Of a DNA stretch of 53,540 nt, positions 40,909 to 50,119 are shown one piece after another. The DNA is taken from contig JAPOQN010000060.1 of assembly GCA_026710655.1 (NCBI GenBank), positions 1 through 53,540 on the forward strand. Direction: 5' to 3'. The notes beneath the pieces were generated by a model that was not told the origin of the DNA, ran no database searches, and saw only the letters and a list, made by a program, of their open reading frames with translations. The stretch is from Chloroflexota bacterium (GTDB lineage Bacteria > Chloroflexota > Dehalococcoidia > Tepidiformales > Tepidiformaceae). A program made the position numbers and the translations under genes. Positions within the stretch are counted from its first letter, which is position 1. The number at the start of each line of letters is the position of its first letter.

Positions 40909-41106
40909 ATGCCGCCCCTTCCAAAGCGCAAGTACCCCAAGACCCGCCAGCGCAAGCGGCGTGGACACCATCGCCTGCGCGCGCCCCACGTCGTGACGTG
41001 CAGCCAGTGCCGAGCGCCGCGGCTCGCCCACCAGACGTGCCCGGTATGCGGGACCTACCGGGGTCGCGAGGTCCTGCGCATCCCGGATCCCGATCTGGAA
41101 GGGTAG
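40909..41106 (+). CDS. rpmF: 50S ribosomal protein L32
   Basis: 65 residues: MPPLPKRKYPKTRQRKRRGH, then zinc-binding cysteines in TCSQCRAPRLAHQTCPVCG, then YRGREVLRI. The basic N-terminus and CxxC pairs are typical of zinc-form L32. It follows the DUF177 gene by 74 bases and is overlapped at its 3' end by the only ordinary start codon available to fabD. Confidence 0.95.
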   Translation: MPPLPKRKYPKTRQRKRRGHHRLRAPHVVTCSQCRAPRLAHQTCPVCGTYRGREVLRIPDPDLEG

Positions 41107-42071
41107 CGCCCACGTCCTCCACCGCTTTCCTCGCGCTGCGCGAAAGCGCCGAGGGTCGCCGCGCCTTCGTGTTCCCCGGACAGGGGGCGCAGGTCGTCGG
41201 CATGGGCAAGGACCTCTGCGATGAGTTCCCCGTTGCCCGCGAGCTCTTCGACCGCGCCGACGAGATTCTCGGCATCCCCCTCTCCCGCATCTGTTTCGAG
41301 GGCCCCGAGGATGAGCTGCAGCAGACCCAGAACACGCAGCCGGCCATCGCCGTCACCAGCCTCGCGCTCCTCCGCGTCGCCACCGACCTGAACCCCGACC
41401 TCCTCGAGAAACCCGCCTTCGTCGCCGGCCACTCGCTCGGCGAGTACCCGGCCCTCGTGGCCGCCGGCGCCCTCACCTTCGACGACGCCATCCGCCTGCT
41501 CCGCACCCGCGGCGAACTAATGGCCGCCGCCGGCAAGGCGCGTCCGGGCACGATGGCCGCGGTTATCGGTCTCGATATCTCCGAGTGCGAAGACGTCTGC
41601 CGCGAGTCCGGCGCCGAGGTCTGCACCGTCAACGCCCCCGGCCAGATCGTCATCGGCGGGCCCCGCGACAACGTCGTCCGCGCCCTCGACTACGCCCAGG
41701 CTCGCGGCGCCAAGAAGGTGATCCCCCTCAGCGTCAGCGGCGCCTTCCACAGCTCGCTCATGCGCTCCGCTGCGGAGGGCATGGTCAATCCCGTTGCCAC
41801 AACCAGCTTCCGCGAGCTGCAGGTGCCCGTCGTGGCCAATTGCACGGCGACCGCCATCAACGAAATAACAACCGTCCGCAACGAGCTTGTCGACCAGGTC
41901 CACCGCCCCGTGCAGTGGGCGCGCACCGTCGAGTTCCTCGGAGAGCAGGGCGTCGACACCTTCATCGAATTCGGTCCCGGGCGGGTCCTCAGCGGCATCA
42001 TCAAGCGCATGCTTCGCCGCTCGACCTGTATCACCGTCAACAGCGCCGAGTCCGTCCACGTCGAGCTCTAA
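41046..42071 (+). CDS. fabD: malonyl-CoA:ACP transacylase, start uncertain
   Basis: Family homology begins at RRAFVFPGQGAQVVGMGKDL. The nucleophile Ser is in VAGHSLGEYPALVAAG, with GGPRDNVVRA, PLSVSGAFHSSLM and FIEFGPGRVLSG further on. It loads malonyl groups onto acyl carrier protein. The only ATG, GTG or TTG in frame before the conserved region is ATG 41046, inside rpmF, giving 341 residues against the usual ~310. A CTG at 41136 would give a family-like start. The protein itself is not in doubt. Confidence 0.93.
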   Translation: MRDLPGSRGPAHPGSRSGRVAPTSSTAFLALRESAEGRRAFVFPGQGAQVVGMGKDLCDEFPVARELFDRADEILGIPLSRICFEGPEDELQQTQNTQPAIAVTSLALLRVATDLNPDLLEKPAFVAGHSLGEYPALVAAGALTFDDAIRLLRTRGELMAAAGKARPGTMAAVIGLDISECEDVCRESGAEVCTVNAPGQIVIGGPRDNVVRALDYAQARGAKKVIPLSVSGAFHSSLMRSAAEGMVNPVATTSFRELQVPVVANCTATAINEITTVRNELVDQVHRPVQWARTVEFLGEQGVDTFIEFGPGRVLSGIIKRMLRRSTCITVNSAESVHVEL

Positions 42072-42073
42072 CC

Positions 42074-42823
42074 ATGTCCGAGCTTGAGGGGCGTCGCGCA
42101 CTCGTTACCGGCGGCTCGCGGGGCATCGGCCGCGCCATCTGCCTCGAGCTTGCCCGCGCCGGCGCCAGCGTCGCCGTCAACTACAACGCCAGCCAGGACG
42201 CCGCCCGCGAGGTTGTCGCCGCCATCGAGGCCGAGGGCGGTGTCGCCACCGCCCTTTCCGGCGATATTGCCGAAAGCGACCAGGCCGCCGGCCTCGTGAA
42301 AGCCGCCGCCGCCGAGCTCGGCGGCCTCGACATCCTCGTGAACAACGCTGGCATCACCCGCGACGGCCTCCTCATGCGCATGTCCGAGGATGACTGGGAC
42401 GCCGTCCAGCGCACCAACCTGCGTGGCGTCTTCGCCGTTACGAAGGCCTCCCTGCGACAGCTCCTGCGCTCGGAGGCCGGCCGCGTCATCAACATCACCA
42501 GCGTGGTTGGCGTTATGGGGAATGCCGGCCAGGTGAACTACGCCGCCTCCAAGGCCGGCCTCATCGGCTTCACCCGCTCCCTCGCCCGCGAGGTCGCCTC
42601 CCGGGGCGTCACCGTGAACGCCATCGCCCCCGGTTTCATCGAAACCGACATCACCGCGCCCCTCACCGAGGAGCAGCGCGAGAACGTGCGTGTCCAGGTC
42701 CCCCTCGACCGCTTCGCCGCCCCCGAGGAGGTCGCGCCCCTCGTGCGATTCATCGCCGGACCCGGCGCCTCCTACATCACCGGCCAGTGCATCCACGTGG
42801 ATGGCGGCATGGTGATGGCGTGA
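42074..42823 (+). CDS. fabG: 3-oxoacyl-ACP reductase
   Basis: 249 residues, two bases after fabD. Short-chain dehydrogenase with ALVTGGSRGIGRAI, NNAGITRDGLLMRMSEDDW, and the catalytic Ser-Tyr-Lys in INITSVVGVMGNAGQVNYAA, then SKAGLIG; PGFIETDIT and the C-terminal ITGQCIHVDGGMVM are also typical of FabG. NADPH-dependent reduction of the beta-keto group in fatty-acid elongation. Its stop overlaps the nusB start (GTGA). Confidence 0.95.
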   Translation: MSELEGRRALVTGGSRGIGRAICLELARAGASVAVNYNASQDAAREVVAAIEAEGGVATALSGDIAESDQAAGLVKAAAAELGGLDILVNNAGITRDGLLMRMSEDDWDAVQRTNLRGVFAVTKASLRQLLRSEAGRVINITSVVGVMGNAGQVNYAASKAGLIGFTRSLAREVASRGVTVNAIAPGFIETDITAPLTEEQRENVRVQVPLDRFAAPEEVAPLVRFIAGPGASYITGQCIHVDGGMVMA

Positions 42824-43299
42824 CCGACCACGTCCTGCGCCGCGCGCGCTGCCTCGTCATCGAGGCCCTCTACGAAGCGGAGACCTCCGGCCACAGCGCC
42901 GAGGACGCCTACGACCGCCGCCTGCACGACGTAGCCGCGGAGGACGGCGAGGTGGCCGGCAAGAGGCCTTCGGCCTTTGGCCGCAAGGTCCTCCGGGGCG
43001 TGCTCGATACCCGCGACGATCTCGACCGCCGCCTCCAGCCGGTGGCCCCCCGCCACCCGGTCGGCACCCTTCCCGTCGTCGAGCGCACCATCCTCAGACT
43101 TGCGCTCTGGGAACTCCTTAACGATAATTCGGCGCCGGTCGGAGCCGTCGTGAACGAGGCTGTCGAGCTCGCGCATCGCTACGGAAGCGAGACGTCAGCA
43201 GGCTTCGTAAACGGTGTGTTGCGAACGGTGAGCAAAGAAATCAGCGCAGCCCGGGCGCAAGATCCGGGTAAGCCCACTACTACCCCCCAGGAGACCTAG
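42820..43299 (+). CDS. nusB: transcription antitermination factor NusB
   Basis: 159 residues from a GTG overlapping fabG. The helical RNA-binding fold is seen in [57 protein letters not shown] and [13 protein letters not shown]. NusB binds boxA RNA with ribosomal protein S10 during rRNA transcription. Its place inside a fatty-acid gene run is a common bacterial arrangement. The tail after residue ~140 is low-complexity. Confidence 0.93.
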   Translation: MTDHVLRRARCLVIEALYEAETSGHSAEDAYDRRLHDVAAEDGEVAGKRPSAFGRKVLRGVLDTRDDLDRRLQPVAPRHPVGTLPVVERTILRLALWELLNDNSAPVGAVVNEAVELAHRYGSETSAGFVNGVLRTVSKEISAARAQDPGKPTTTPQET

Positions 43300-43300
43300 G

Positions 43301-43561
43301 ATGGCTTCCATTTTTGAGCGTGTCCGAGCCATCGTTGTCGAACAATTGGGCGTCGATGAAGGCGATGTCGTGCCCACGGCTTCGTTCGTCGACGACCTCG
43401 AGGCCGATTCCCTCGATCTGGTCGAGCTCATCATGTCGCTGGAGGAAGAATTCTCCGGCGACGTGCAGCTTGAGATCAGCGACGAAGATGCCGAAAAGAT
43501 CGTCACCGTGCAGGACGCGGTAGACTATGTCCAAGACCACGGCATCGAGGACGGCGGGTAA
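43301..43561 (+). CDS. acpP: acyl carrier protein
   Basis: 86 residues, one base after the nusB stop, ribosome site GGAGACC. The phosphopantetheine Ser37 is in [18 protein letters not shown]. The protein is acidic with the usual helix pattern; the final helix is [16 protein letters not shown]. It carries growing fatty acyl chains. The same ten-residue sequence [10 protein letters not shown] occurs in TatC, encoded 1.1 kb downstream. Confidence 0.96.
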   Translation: MASIFERVRAIVVEQLGVDEGDVVPTASFVDDLEADSLDLVELIMSLEEEFSGDVQLEISDEDAEKIVTVQDAVDYVQDHGIEDGG

Positions 43562-43597
43562 GCCTCCCCGTCCCCACGCCGCGCTGGAGCGTCCCCC

Positions 43598-44212
43598 TTG
43601 GAAATCCTGGGCGTCGGTATCCAGGAACTCTTGCTCGTGGCAGCCCTCATTGTCATCGTCGTAGGCCCGCGCCGCTTGCCCGAAATGGCCTACTACCTTG
43701 GCCGCGGCGTGAAGAAGCTCCAGCGCTACGCCCGTGTCGTTCGAGATGAGTTCAGCGAGGAGTTCGCCTACCTCAATGAGGAGATGGAAGCCGTCCGCGC
43801 CGACGTGCAGGAGATGCGCACCACCGTCACGGAGGTCCGCGATGAGCTGCAGGAAGTCCGCGGCGAGGTCGACGAGGTGACCTCCGAGGCCGTCGGCGAG
43901 TTGAGCGAAGTGCGTGCCGGGATCGAGCAGGTTGCCGCCGGGGCGGGCGAGGGCGCCGAGCCGGCCAGCCCGGCGCCGGGCGCAAGCGCCCCCGCTGCCG
44001 CAGCCGCCGCCACCAGCAACGGCGCCGCCGCCGAATCCGACGTGAACGGCGCAGCCCCGCCCAGGGGCGTTGCCGGCCCCTCCTACATGCCCCCCATCGC
44101 CACGGCCGCGCCGCGCGAGGCTGCCGCCCCCGTTGCCGCTACGCCCAGCCCTGCGGAGGAAGAGGTGGAGGACGAGGCTGAGGCGAAACCTGAGAAGCCG
44201 CTCGTCTTCTAA
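43598..44212 (+). CDS. tatB: Sec-independent translocase subunit TatB/TatA type
   Basis: 204 residues from TTG at 43598. It starts with the Tat membrane helix and hinge (GIQELLLVAALIVIVVGPRR, then LPEMAYYLGRG), an amphipathic helix, a coiled-coil-like acidic region (TVTEVRDELQEVRGEVDEVT), then an Ala/Pro-rich tail. Glu in the membrane entry (IQELLLV) and the length suggest the TatB role of substrate binding, with TatC next door. A single TatA/B bifunctional protein is also possible since no second copy is present. Confidence 0.88.
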   Translation: MEILGVGIQELLLVAALIVIVVGPRRLPEMAYYLGRGVKKLQRYARVVRDEFSEEFAYLNEEMEAVRADVQEMRTTVTEVRDELQEVRGEVDEVTSEAVGELSEVRAGIEQVAAGAGEGAEPASPAPGASAPAAAAAATSNGAAAESDVNGAAPPRGVAGPSYMPPIATAAPREAAAPVAATPSPAEEEVEDEAEAKPEKPLVF

Positions 44213-44217
44213 TTCAC

Positions 44218-45324
44218 ATGGTCACTGACAGCACGGTTGTTAACCCCGAACAGGGGCCCGAAGGGGCTATCGGGCAGGAGGACGGCTCCGATCTCACGAT
44301 CATGGAGCACCTCATCGAGCTGCGGAACCGCTTCATGGTCGCCGCCGCCGCCCTCCTCGTCGGGGTGATCGCCGTCCTCTTCTTCACATGGGATCCCCCC
44401 GAATCCCTGCCCAACACCTTCGACATCCTCCTCGACCCCGCCCGTGACCGCATCGACGTCAACCTCGGGCTGGTCCAGGAGGTCACGGCCTTCAAGGTCC
44501 ACCGGGAGAGTCCCGACCCAAGCAAGGTGCCGGCCGACACCGAATTTCGCGGCGATTGCGAATACAAGTGTCTTGGCCTTTCCGAGGGGGAGATCGAGGA
44601 CATCCTGCACGAGGTGCTGCGCCGCGCTTCGCGGGGCCTGAGCACGCCTGAAGTGCCCTTCGCCGACCTCGAGGAGATCGTCACCGTTCAGGATGCCGTC
44701 GACTACCTCGGGGGCAAGAGCGAGGAGAACTTCCGCCTCGCCTCCTTCTCCCCCACCGACCGCATCTCCGCCATCTTCAAGATCTCCGTCTACGGCGGCC
44801 TGCTGCTCGCCCTCCCCGTCATCATTTACCAGGCGATGGCCTTCATCGTGCCCGGCCTCACCGGCGGTGAACGACGCGTGCTCCTCATGGGTGTGCTGGG
44901 GTGCATCTTCTTCATGCTCGCCGGCATGGCCTTCGCCTACTTCATCGTGCTCCCCCGCGCCCTCGACTTCCTCCTCAACGTCGCCGCCGAAAACGTCGAG
45001 AACGTGACCGGAATCCACGAGTACATCAGCTTCGTCACCCGCATCATTCTCTGGGTGGGCATCGCCTATCAGTTGCCCATGGTCCTCGCCATCGCCGCCC
45101 GCGTCGGCATGGTGACCGCCGGCCAGCTGATGCGCTTCTGGCGCTACGCCATCGTCCTCGTCTTCATCCTCGCCGCTATCGCTACCCCCACCCCCGACCC
45201 CCTTACCCAGTCGGTCGTGGCCATCCCGCTGCTCGGCCTCTACTTCCTTGGCGTGCTCTTCGCCAAGATCCTCTACACGCCACGCGATGGCGCTAATGAG
45301 AGTGTGGAGGAGGCCACCGCATGA
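44218..45324 (+). CDS. tatC: Sec-independent translocase subunit TatC with enlarged first loop
   Basis: 368 residues against ~250 in most TatC proteins. The core is intact: MEHLIELRNRFMVAAAALLV with the first helix, SPTDRISAIFKISVYGGLLL, IYQAMAFIVPGLTGGERR, and four further helices ending in PLLGLYFLGVLF. The extra length is in the first external loop (residues ~59-183), which has a Cys pair (DCEYKC, 114 and 118) and [16 protein letters not shown] (151-166), matching the last helix of acyl carrier protein. TatC recognises twin-arginine signals such as those of the two solute-binding lipoproteins. The stop overlaps the next start (ATGA). Confidence 0.93.
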   Translation: MVTDSTVVNPEQGPEGAIGQEDGSDLTIMEHLIELRNRFMVAAAALLVGVIAVLFFTWDPPESLPNTFDILLDPARDRIDVNLGLVQEVTAFKVHRESPDPSKVPADTEFRGDCEYKCLGLSEGEIEDILHEVLRRASRGLSTPEVPFADLEEIVTVQDAVDYLGGKSEENFRLASFSPTDRISAIFKISVYGGLLLALPVIIYQAMAFIVPGLTGGERRVLLMGVLGCIFFMLAGMAFAYFIVLPRALDFLLNVAAENVENVTGIHEYISFVTRIILWVGIAYQLPMVLAIAARVGMVTAGQLMRFWRYAIVLVFILAAIATPTPDPLTQSVVAIPLLGLYFLGVLFAKILYTPRDGANESVEEATA

Positions 45325-45950
45325 CCGTCGCGCAGGAGGTGGAGGAGCTCTACGCCGAGGTGCGTGGCTGCCAGCGCTGCGACCTTGCCCGGACGCGAAC
45401 CCTGGCCGTCCCCGGCGAGGGCCCGCTCGACTCCGAGGTGATGTTCATCGGCGAAGCCCCCGGCGTGAATGAGGACCGCCAGGGCCGGCCCTTCGTAGGC
45501 CAGGCCGGCGCCTTCCTCGAGGAGCTCCTCGGCGAAGCCGGACTCACGCGCCCCGAGGTCTACATCTGCAACGTCCTCAAGTGCCGCCCGCCCGGTAACC
45601 GCGACCCCCTCCCCACCGAGATCGAGGCCTGCGGCGACTACCTCGGCGCCCAGATCCGCCTCATCGACCCCCTCCTCATCGTCACCCTGGGGCGCTACTC
45701 GATGTCGCGCTTCTTCCCCAACCAGGCCATCTCGCGCATCCACGGCAGGCCGCGCGAGGCCAACGGGCGCATCCTCGTGCCCATGTACCACCCCGCCGCC
45801 GCCCTCCACCAGCAGCGCCTGCGCGGAGTCATCATCGACGACTTTCGCACCCTCCCCGAGCTGCTTGAGCGCGCCCGCGCCGGTCGTGTGGCCGGGGCCG
45901 AGCCCGCCGAGGAAGAAACGCCCGCCCAGCAGATGAAGTTGTTTGAATGA
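45321..45950 (+). CDS. uracil-DNA glycosylase, family 4 (4Fe-4S)
   Basis: 209 residues. The iron-sulfur cysteines are in [10 protein letters not shown] (CxxC) and in [23 protein letters not shown]. The uracil pocket motif is [20 protein letters not shown], and the later [10 protein letters not shown] carries the conserved His. It removes uracil from DNA made by cytosine deamination; thermotolerant and high-GC bacteria often use this family. The Glu/Pro-rich end with QQMKLF resembles a C-terminal clamp-binding peptide, which is an inference. Confidence 0.92.
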   Translation: MTVAQEVEELYAEVRGCQRCDLARTRTLAVPGEGPLDSEVMFIGEAPGVNEDRQGRPFVGQAGAFLEELLGEAGLTRPEVYICNVLKCRPPGNRDPLPTEIEACGDYLGAQIRLIDPLLIVTLGRYSMSRFFPNQAISRIHGRPREANGRILVPMYHPAAALHQQRLRGVIIDDFRTLPELLERARAGRVAGAEPAEEETPAQQMKLFE

Positions 45951-45954
45951 CCGC

Positions 45955-47619
45955 ATGACCAGTACCGCCACCAACTCGACCCTCCGCGTCATCCCTCTTG
46001 GAGGCCTCGGCGAGATCGGGCGCAACATGATGCTGTTCGAGTACGGCGACGACATCATCGTCGTCGATGTCGGCCTCATGTTCCCCGAGGAGGAGATGCT
46101 CGGCGTCGACCTCGTCATCCCCGACTTCTCCTACCTCCAGGCCAACGTCGAGAAGCTCCGGGGCGTCTTCCTCACCCACGGCCACGAGGACCACGTCGGC
46201 GCCCTCCCCTACTTCTGCCGCGATTTCAGCGCGCCCATCTACGGCACGCGCCTCACCCAGGGACTCGTCCGCGTGAAACTGCAGGAGCACAAGCTCCCGC
46301 TCGAACCGCTCCACGAAGTGCAGGCTGGCGAGACCGTGAAAGCCGGCGCCTTCGAGGTCGAGTTCTTCCCCGTCGCCCACAGCATCCCCGATGCCTGCGG
46401 CCTCATCATCCGCACCCCCCTCGGGACAGTCGTCCACACCGGCGACTTCAAGCTCGACCACACCCCCGTCATGGACCAGCACACCGATCTCACCCGCCTC
46501 GGGCAGGTGGGGGGCGAAGGCTGCCTCCTCCTCCTGGCTGACTCCACCTACGCCGAAGTCGAGGGTCACACGCCCAGCGAGCAGCTCGTGGGCGACTCCC
46601 TCCGCAACATCATGGTGAACGCCGAGGGGCGCGTCATCGTCGCCACCTTCGCGTCACTTATCTCGCGCGTCCAGCAGGTGGTCGATGCCGCTGTCTTCAC
46701 GGGCCGCAAGGTCTTCGTGACGGGCCGCTCCATGATCAACAACGTCGCCATGGCCCGCCAGCTGGGCTACCTCGAAGCGCCCGAAGGCACCATCGTCGGC
46801 GTCGAGGAGATGCGGAAGACGCCCTCCGCACGTCTCGCAATCATCACGACGGGCAGCCAGGGCGAGCCCACCAGCGCTCTCACGCGCATCGCCAACGGCA
46901 CCCACCGCCACATCACCATCGCCGAGGGCGACACCGTCGTCCTCTCCGCCAACGCCATCCCCGGTAACGAGCAGGCCGTCGCCCGCAATGTCGACAACCT
47001 CTTCCGCCAGGGCGCGCGCGTCCTCTACAACCGCGTCGAGAACGTTCACGTCCGCGGCCACGCCAGCCAGGACGAGCTCAAGATCATCCAGAGCATCCTC
47101 CAGCCCGAGTACTTCGTGCCCATCCATGGCGAGTACCGCCACCTCGTGACCCACGCCCGCCTCGCCGAGAGCGTGGGCGTGCCCGAGGGCAACGCCTTCG
47201 TCCTCACCGATGGCGACGTGCTCGAGATCGACGAGAAGGAGGCCCGTCGGGCCGGCCGCGTCGAGGCCAGCTACGTCTACATCGACGGTCTCGGCATTGG
47301 CGACGTGGACGAGTACATCCTCCGCGATCGCGCCCACCTCTCCACCGACGGCGTCCTCGTGGTCATCGTCGCCGTCGATGCCCAAACGGGCCGCCTCGTG
47401 CGTCCCGCCGAGGTGCTTTCGCGCGGTTTCGTCGATAACGAGGAGAACGCCGCCCTCCTCGATCGCGCCGCCCGCGTCGCCGAAGGCGCCCTCGAAGGGC
47501 GCGAGCACGCCGCCCCCGCCGGCGAGGTCAACGCCCGCCTGAAGGACGCTTTGAGCAAGTTCTTGTACGATGAGACGAGGCGACGGCCGATGGTGCTGCC
47601 CGTCACGGTCGAGGTGTAG
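45955..47619 (+). CDS. rnj: ribonuclease J
   Basis: 554 residues. Metallo-beta-lactamase site: LTHGHEDHVGALPYF near residue 75, VAHSIPDACGL, VHTGDFKLDHTP and the beta-CASP region ADSTYAEVEGHTPSEQ, TGSQGEPTSAL, VHVRGHASQDELKIIQSILQ and PIHGEYRHL. It is a 5'-3' exonuclease and endonuclease for mRNA decay and rRNA maturation. The ATG at 45955 was chosen over a TTG at 45943 that overlaps the upstream stop. It is four bases after the glycosylase gene. Confidence 0.94.
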   Translation: MTSTATNSTLRVIPLGGLGEIGRNMMLFEYGDDIIVVDVGLMFPEEEMLGVDLVIPDFSYLQANVEKLRGVFLTHGHEDHVGALPYFCRDFSAPIYGTRLTQGLVRVKLQEHKLPLEPLHEVQAGETVKAGAFEVEFFPVAHSIPDACGLIIRTPLGTVVHTGDFKLDHTPVMDQHTDLTRLGQVGGEGCLLLLADSTYAEVEGHTPSEQLVGDSLRNIMVNAEGRVIVATFASLISRVQQVVDAAVFTGRKVFVTGRSMINNVAMARQLGYLEAPEGTIVGVEEMRKTPSARLAIITTGSQGEPTSALTRIANGTHRHITIAEGDTVVLSANAIPGNEQAVARNVDNLFRQGARVLYNRVENVHVRGHASQDELKIIQSILQPEYFVPIHGEYRHLVTHARLAESVGVPEGNAFVLTDGDVLEIDEKEARRAGRVEASYVYIDGLGIGDVDEYILRDRAHLSTDGVLVVIVAVDAQTGRLVRPAEVLSRGFVDNEENAALLDRAARVAEGALEGREHAAPAGEVNARLKDALSKFLYDETRRRPMVLPVTVEV

Positions 47620-47682
47620 TCGAGAATCCTCGTATCTGGGCAGCGTCGGTGGGGAGTTCGTCCGCGCAGGGGTACCGTCCGC

Positions 47683-50106
47683 ATGACGGCTCGCTCGCGA
47701 GCCCGGTCCACGTCCGGGCGTAAACAGGCAAGCCCGCGGTTTGCCCTCCCAGGTTCCCGTGTTTTCCGCGCCCAGATTGTCGCTGTCGTGCTTGTGGCGG
47801 CGGCCGTCGCGGCCCTTCCCTGGTTCTTTGATGTTGGCGGCATCGCCACCGACGTTCGCACCTGGCTGCTCGAAACCTTCGGCCTCGGCCTTGGCGTCAT
47901 TGCCGCCGTCCTGGTGGCGTGGGGCGTTGCCGGCTGGCGCCGCAACCGCGAGGAGCGCCTGCTCTTCGGGCGGCGCGTCCTCGGGACCGCCTTTCTCGGC
48001 CTGTTCGCCTGGGGCGCCCTCGGCCTGAACACCGCCGACTGGACCATCGCCGGCGTGCACCTCCGGGAGGTCACGCTGGGCGGCGACATCGGCCACTGGA
48101 TCGTGAGCGGCTGGATCAACGTGCTCGTCTGGCTCGCCTCGGGCGTGCTCGCGCTGGCCCTGCTGGCACCGCGCTTCTCCCTTGCCACGCTGCAGTACAC
48201 CCGTCGTGGCATTGCCTACGCATGGGCCGAGCGCTGGCCCCACCTGACCCTCGCCGCCCTCTGGCGCGGCCTCGCCGCCATCGCGCGCCTCTTCCGCCGC
48301 CGTGGCCACCGCGCCGATGCAGCGGTCATCGGCGCCCCCGGGGAAGCCGCCGGCGCGTCCCCACCGGCTCCCGTGATCTTCCGGCCCCGGGTCGAGCCCG
48401 GCGCTCCCCAGGCCGCCGCCGTCGACGCGCCTCCCTCCCCTCCGGCCCAGTTCGAGGACGAGACCGTCGAGCCTCCCCATGTCGAGGACCCCGTCGAGGA
48501 AACCCCCGAAGACCCGCCCGACGACCCCGACGGCCAGGAAGAACCCCAGCAACTCGCTTTCGAGGAGAAGAGCGGCTGGCAACTCCCACCCATCGAGCTC
48601 CTGCAGGAGCCCAGGCCCAGCAGCGACCACAAGCACGACAACGCCGCCCGCGCCCAGCTCATCGTCGATACGCTCGCGAGCTTCGGCGTAGACGCCTCAG
48701 TCGTCGAGATCAACGAGGGCCCGGCGGTCACCCAGTTCGGTGTCGAACCGGGCTGGGAAGTCCGCTACAAGGAAGTGGCCATCAAGGACGCCGACGGTAA
48801 GACCGTCATGGGCGCCGATGGCCGCCCGGCCAAGGAGCGCGTCGAGACGGGCCGCACCCGCGTACGCGTCAACAAGATCACCGCACTCCAGAGCGACCTC
48901 GCCCTCGCCCTCGCCGCCCCCAGCCTCCGCATCGAGGCGCCTGTGCCCGGGCGCGCCATCGTCGGCATCGAGGTGCCCAACGAGAGCGCCACTGTCGTGA
49001 CGCTGCGCACGGGCATGGAGAGCTCGGAGTACCGCGACATGAGCCGCAAGTCCAGGCTCGCCATCGCCCTCGGCCAGGGCGTCTCCGGCGTGCCCGTCGT
49101 CGCCAACCTCGCCAAGATGCCCCACCTCCTCATCGCCGGCGCCACCGGCAGCGGCAAGAGCGTCTGCCTCAACGCCATCGTCACCAACATCATCACGAAC
49201 GCCACCCCCGATGAGGTGCGCTTCATCATGATCGACCCCAAGCGGGTCGAGATGACCACCTACAGCCGCCTGCCCCACCTCGCCTTCAGCGAGGTCATCG
49301 TCGACCTCGACAAGGTCGTTGGCACGCTCCAGGCCGTCGTCGCCGAGATGGAGGCGCGCTACCGCAAGTTCTCCGACATCGGCGTGCGCAACATCGAGGC
49401 TTACAACCGCCATGCCCGCGTGCTCAAGAAGCTCCCCTACTGGGTGCTCATCATCGACGAGCTCGCCGACCTCATGATGGTCGCCCCCTTCGAGGTCGAA
49501 AAGCTGCTCTGCCGCCTTGCCCAGCTGGCGCGAGCCACCGGCATCCACCTCGTTGTGGCCACCCAGCGCCCCTCCGTCGACGTCGTGACCGGCCTCATCA
49601 AGGCGAACTTCCCCACCCGCATCGCCTTCGCCGTCACCTCCATCACCGATTCCCGCACCATTCTCGATATGGGGGGCGCGGAGAAGCTGCTGGGCCAGGG
49701 AGACATGCTCTACCTGCCCACCGATGCCGGAAAGCCGAAGCGCATCCAGGGCGTCTACGTCTCCGACGCCGAGGTCGAGCGCCTCGTCGAGTTCTGGGCC
49801 GACGAGCGTTTCCACGCCCTCCGTCCCGATACCGCCGACGACCTGCTCGAGGAGGCGCTCGTCGCCCAGAACGGCAGCGATGACATCGAGGTCGAGGATG
49901 AAGACCCCCTCCTCGACGATGCCCGCGACCTCGCTGGCCGCCACACGCGCCTCTCGCCCTCGCTTCTGCAGCGGCGCCTCAACGTCGGCTACCTGAAGGC
50001 GGAGCGCCTCATTACCGCCCTCGAACGGGAGGGCATTCTCGGTCCCAGGATCGAGGGCGAGTCCCGCGAGGTGCTCGCCGGCTCAGCCCCGGACGAAGAC
50101 GCTTGA
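47683..50106 (+). CDS. ftsK: DNA translocase FtsK/SpoIIIE
   Basis: 807 residues. About four membrane helices in residues ~25-165, a Pro/Glu-rich linker to ~300, then the alpha/beta motor: VEINEGPAVTQFGVEPG, P-loop LIAGATGSGKSVCLN near residue 485, MIDPKRVEMTTYSRLPHL, VLIIDELADLMM and VVATQRPSVDVVTGLIKANF. The C-terminal gamma winged helix (LLQRRLNVGYLKAERLITAL) reads KOPS-like DNA. It pumps DNA at the division septum. The linker is shorter than in E. coli. Confidence 0.95.
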   Translation: MTARSRARSTSGRKQASPRFALPGSRVFRAQIVAVVLVAAAVAALPWFFDVGGIATDVRTWLLETFGLGLGVIAAVLVAWGVAGWRRNREERLLFGRRVLGTAFLGLFAWGALGLNTADWTIAGVHLREVTLGGDIGHWIVSGWINVLVWLASGVLALALLAPRFSLATLQYTRRGIAYAWAERWPHLTLAALWRGLAAIARLFRRRGHRADAAVIGAPGEAAGASPPAPVIFRPRVEPGAPQAAAVDAPPSPPAQFEDETVEPPHVEDPVEETPEDPPDDPDGQEEPQQLAFEEKSGWQLPPIELLQEPRPSSDHKHDNAARAQLIVDTLASFGVDASVVEINEGPAVTQFGVEPGWEVRYKEVAIKDADGKTVMGADGRPAKERVETGRTRVRVNKITALQSDLALALAAPSLRIEAPVPGRAIVGIEVPNESATVVTLRTGMESSEYRDMSRKSRLAIALGQGVSGVPVVANLAKMPHLLIAGATGSGKSVCLNAIVTNIITNATPDEVRFIMIDPKRVEMTTYSRLPHLAFSEVIVDLDKVVGTLQAVVAEMEARYRKFSDIGVRNIEAYNRHARVLKKLPYWVLIIDELADLMMVAPFEVEKLLCRLAQLARATGIHLVVATQRPSVDVVTGLIKANFPTRIAFAVTSITDSRTILDMGGAEKLLGQGDMLYLPTDAGKPKRIQGVYVSDAEVERLVEFWADERFHALRPDTADDLLEEALVAQNGSDDIEVEDEDPLLDDARDLAGRHTRLSPSLLQRRLNVGYLKAERLITALEREGILGPRIEGESREVLAGSAPDEDA

Positions 50107-50119
50107 TACACTCACAGGC

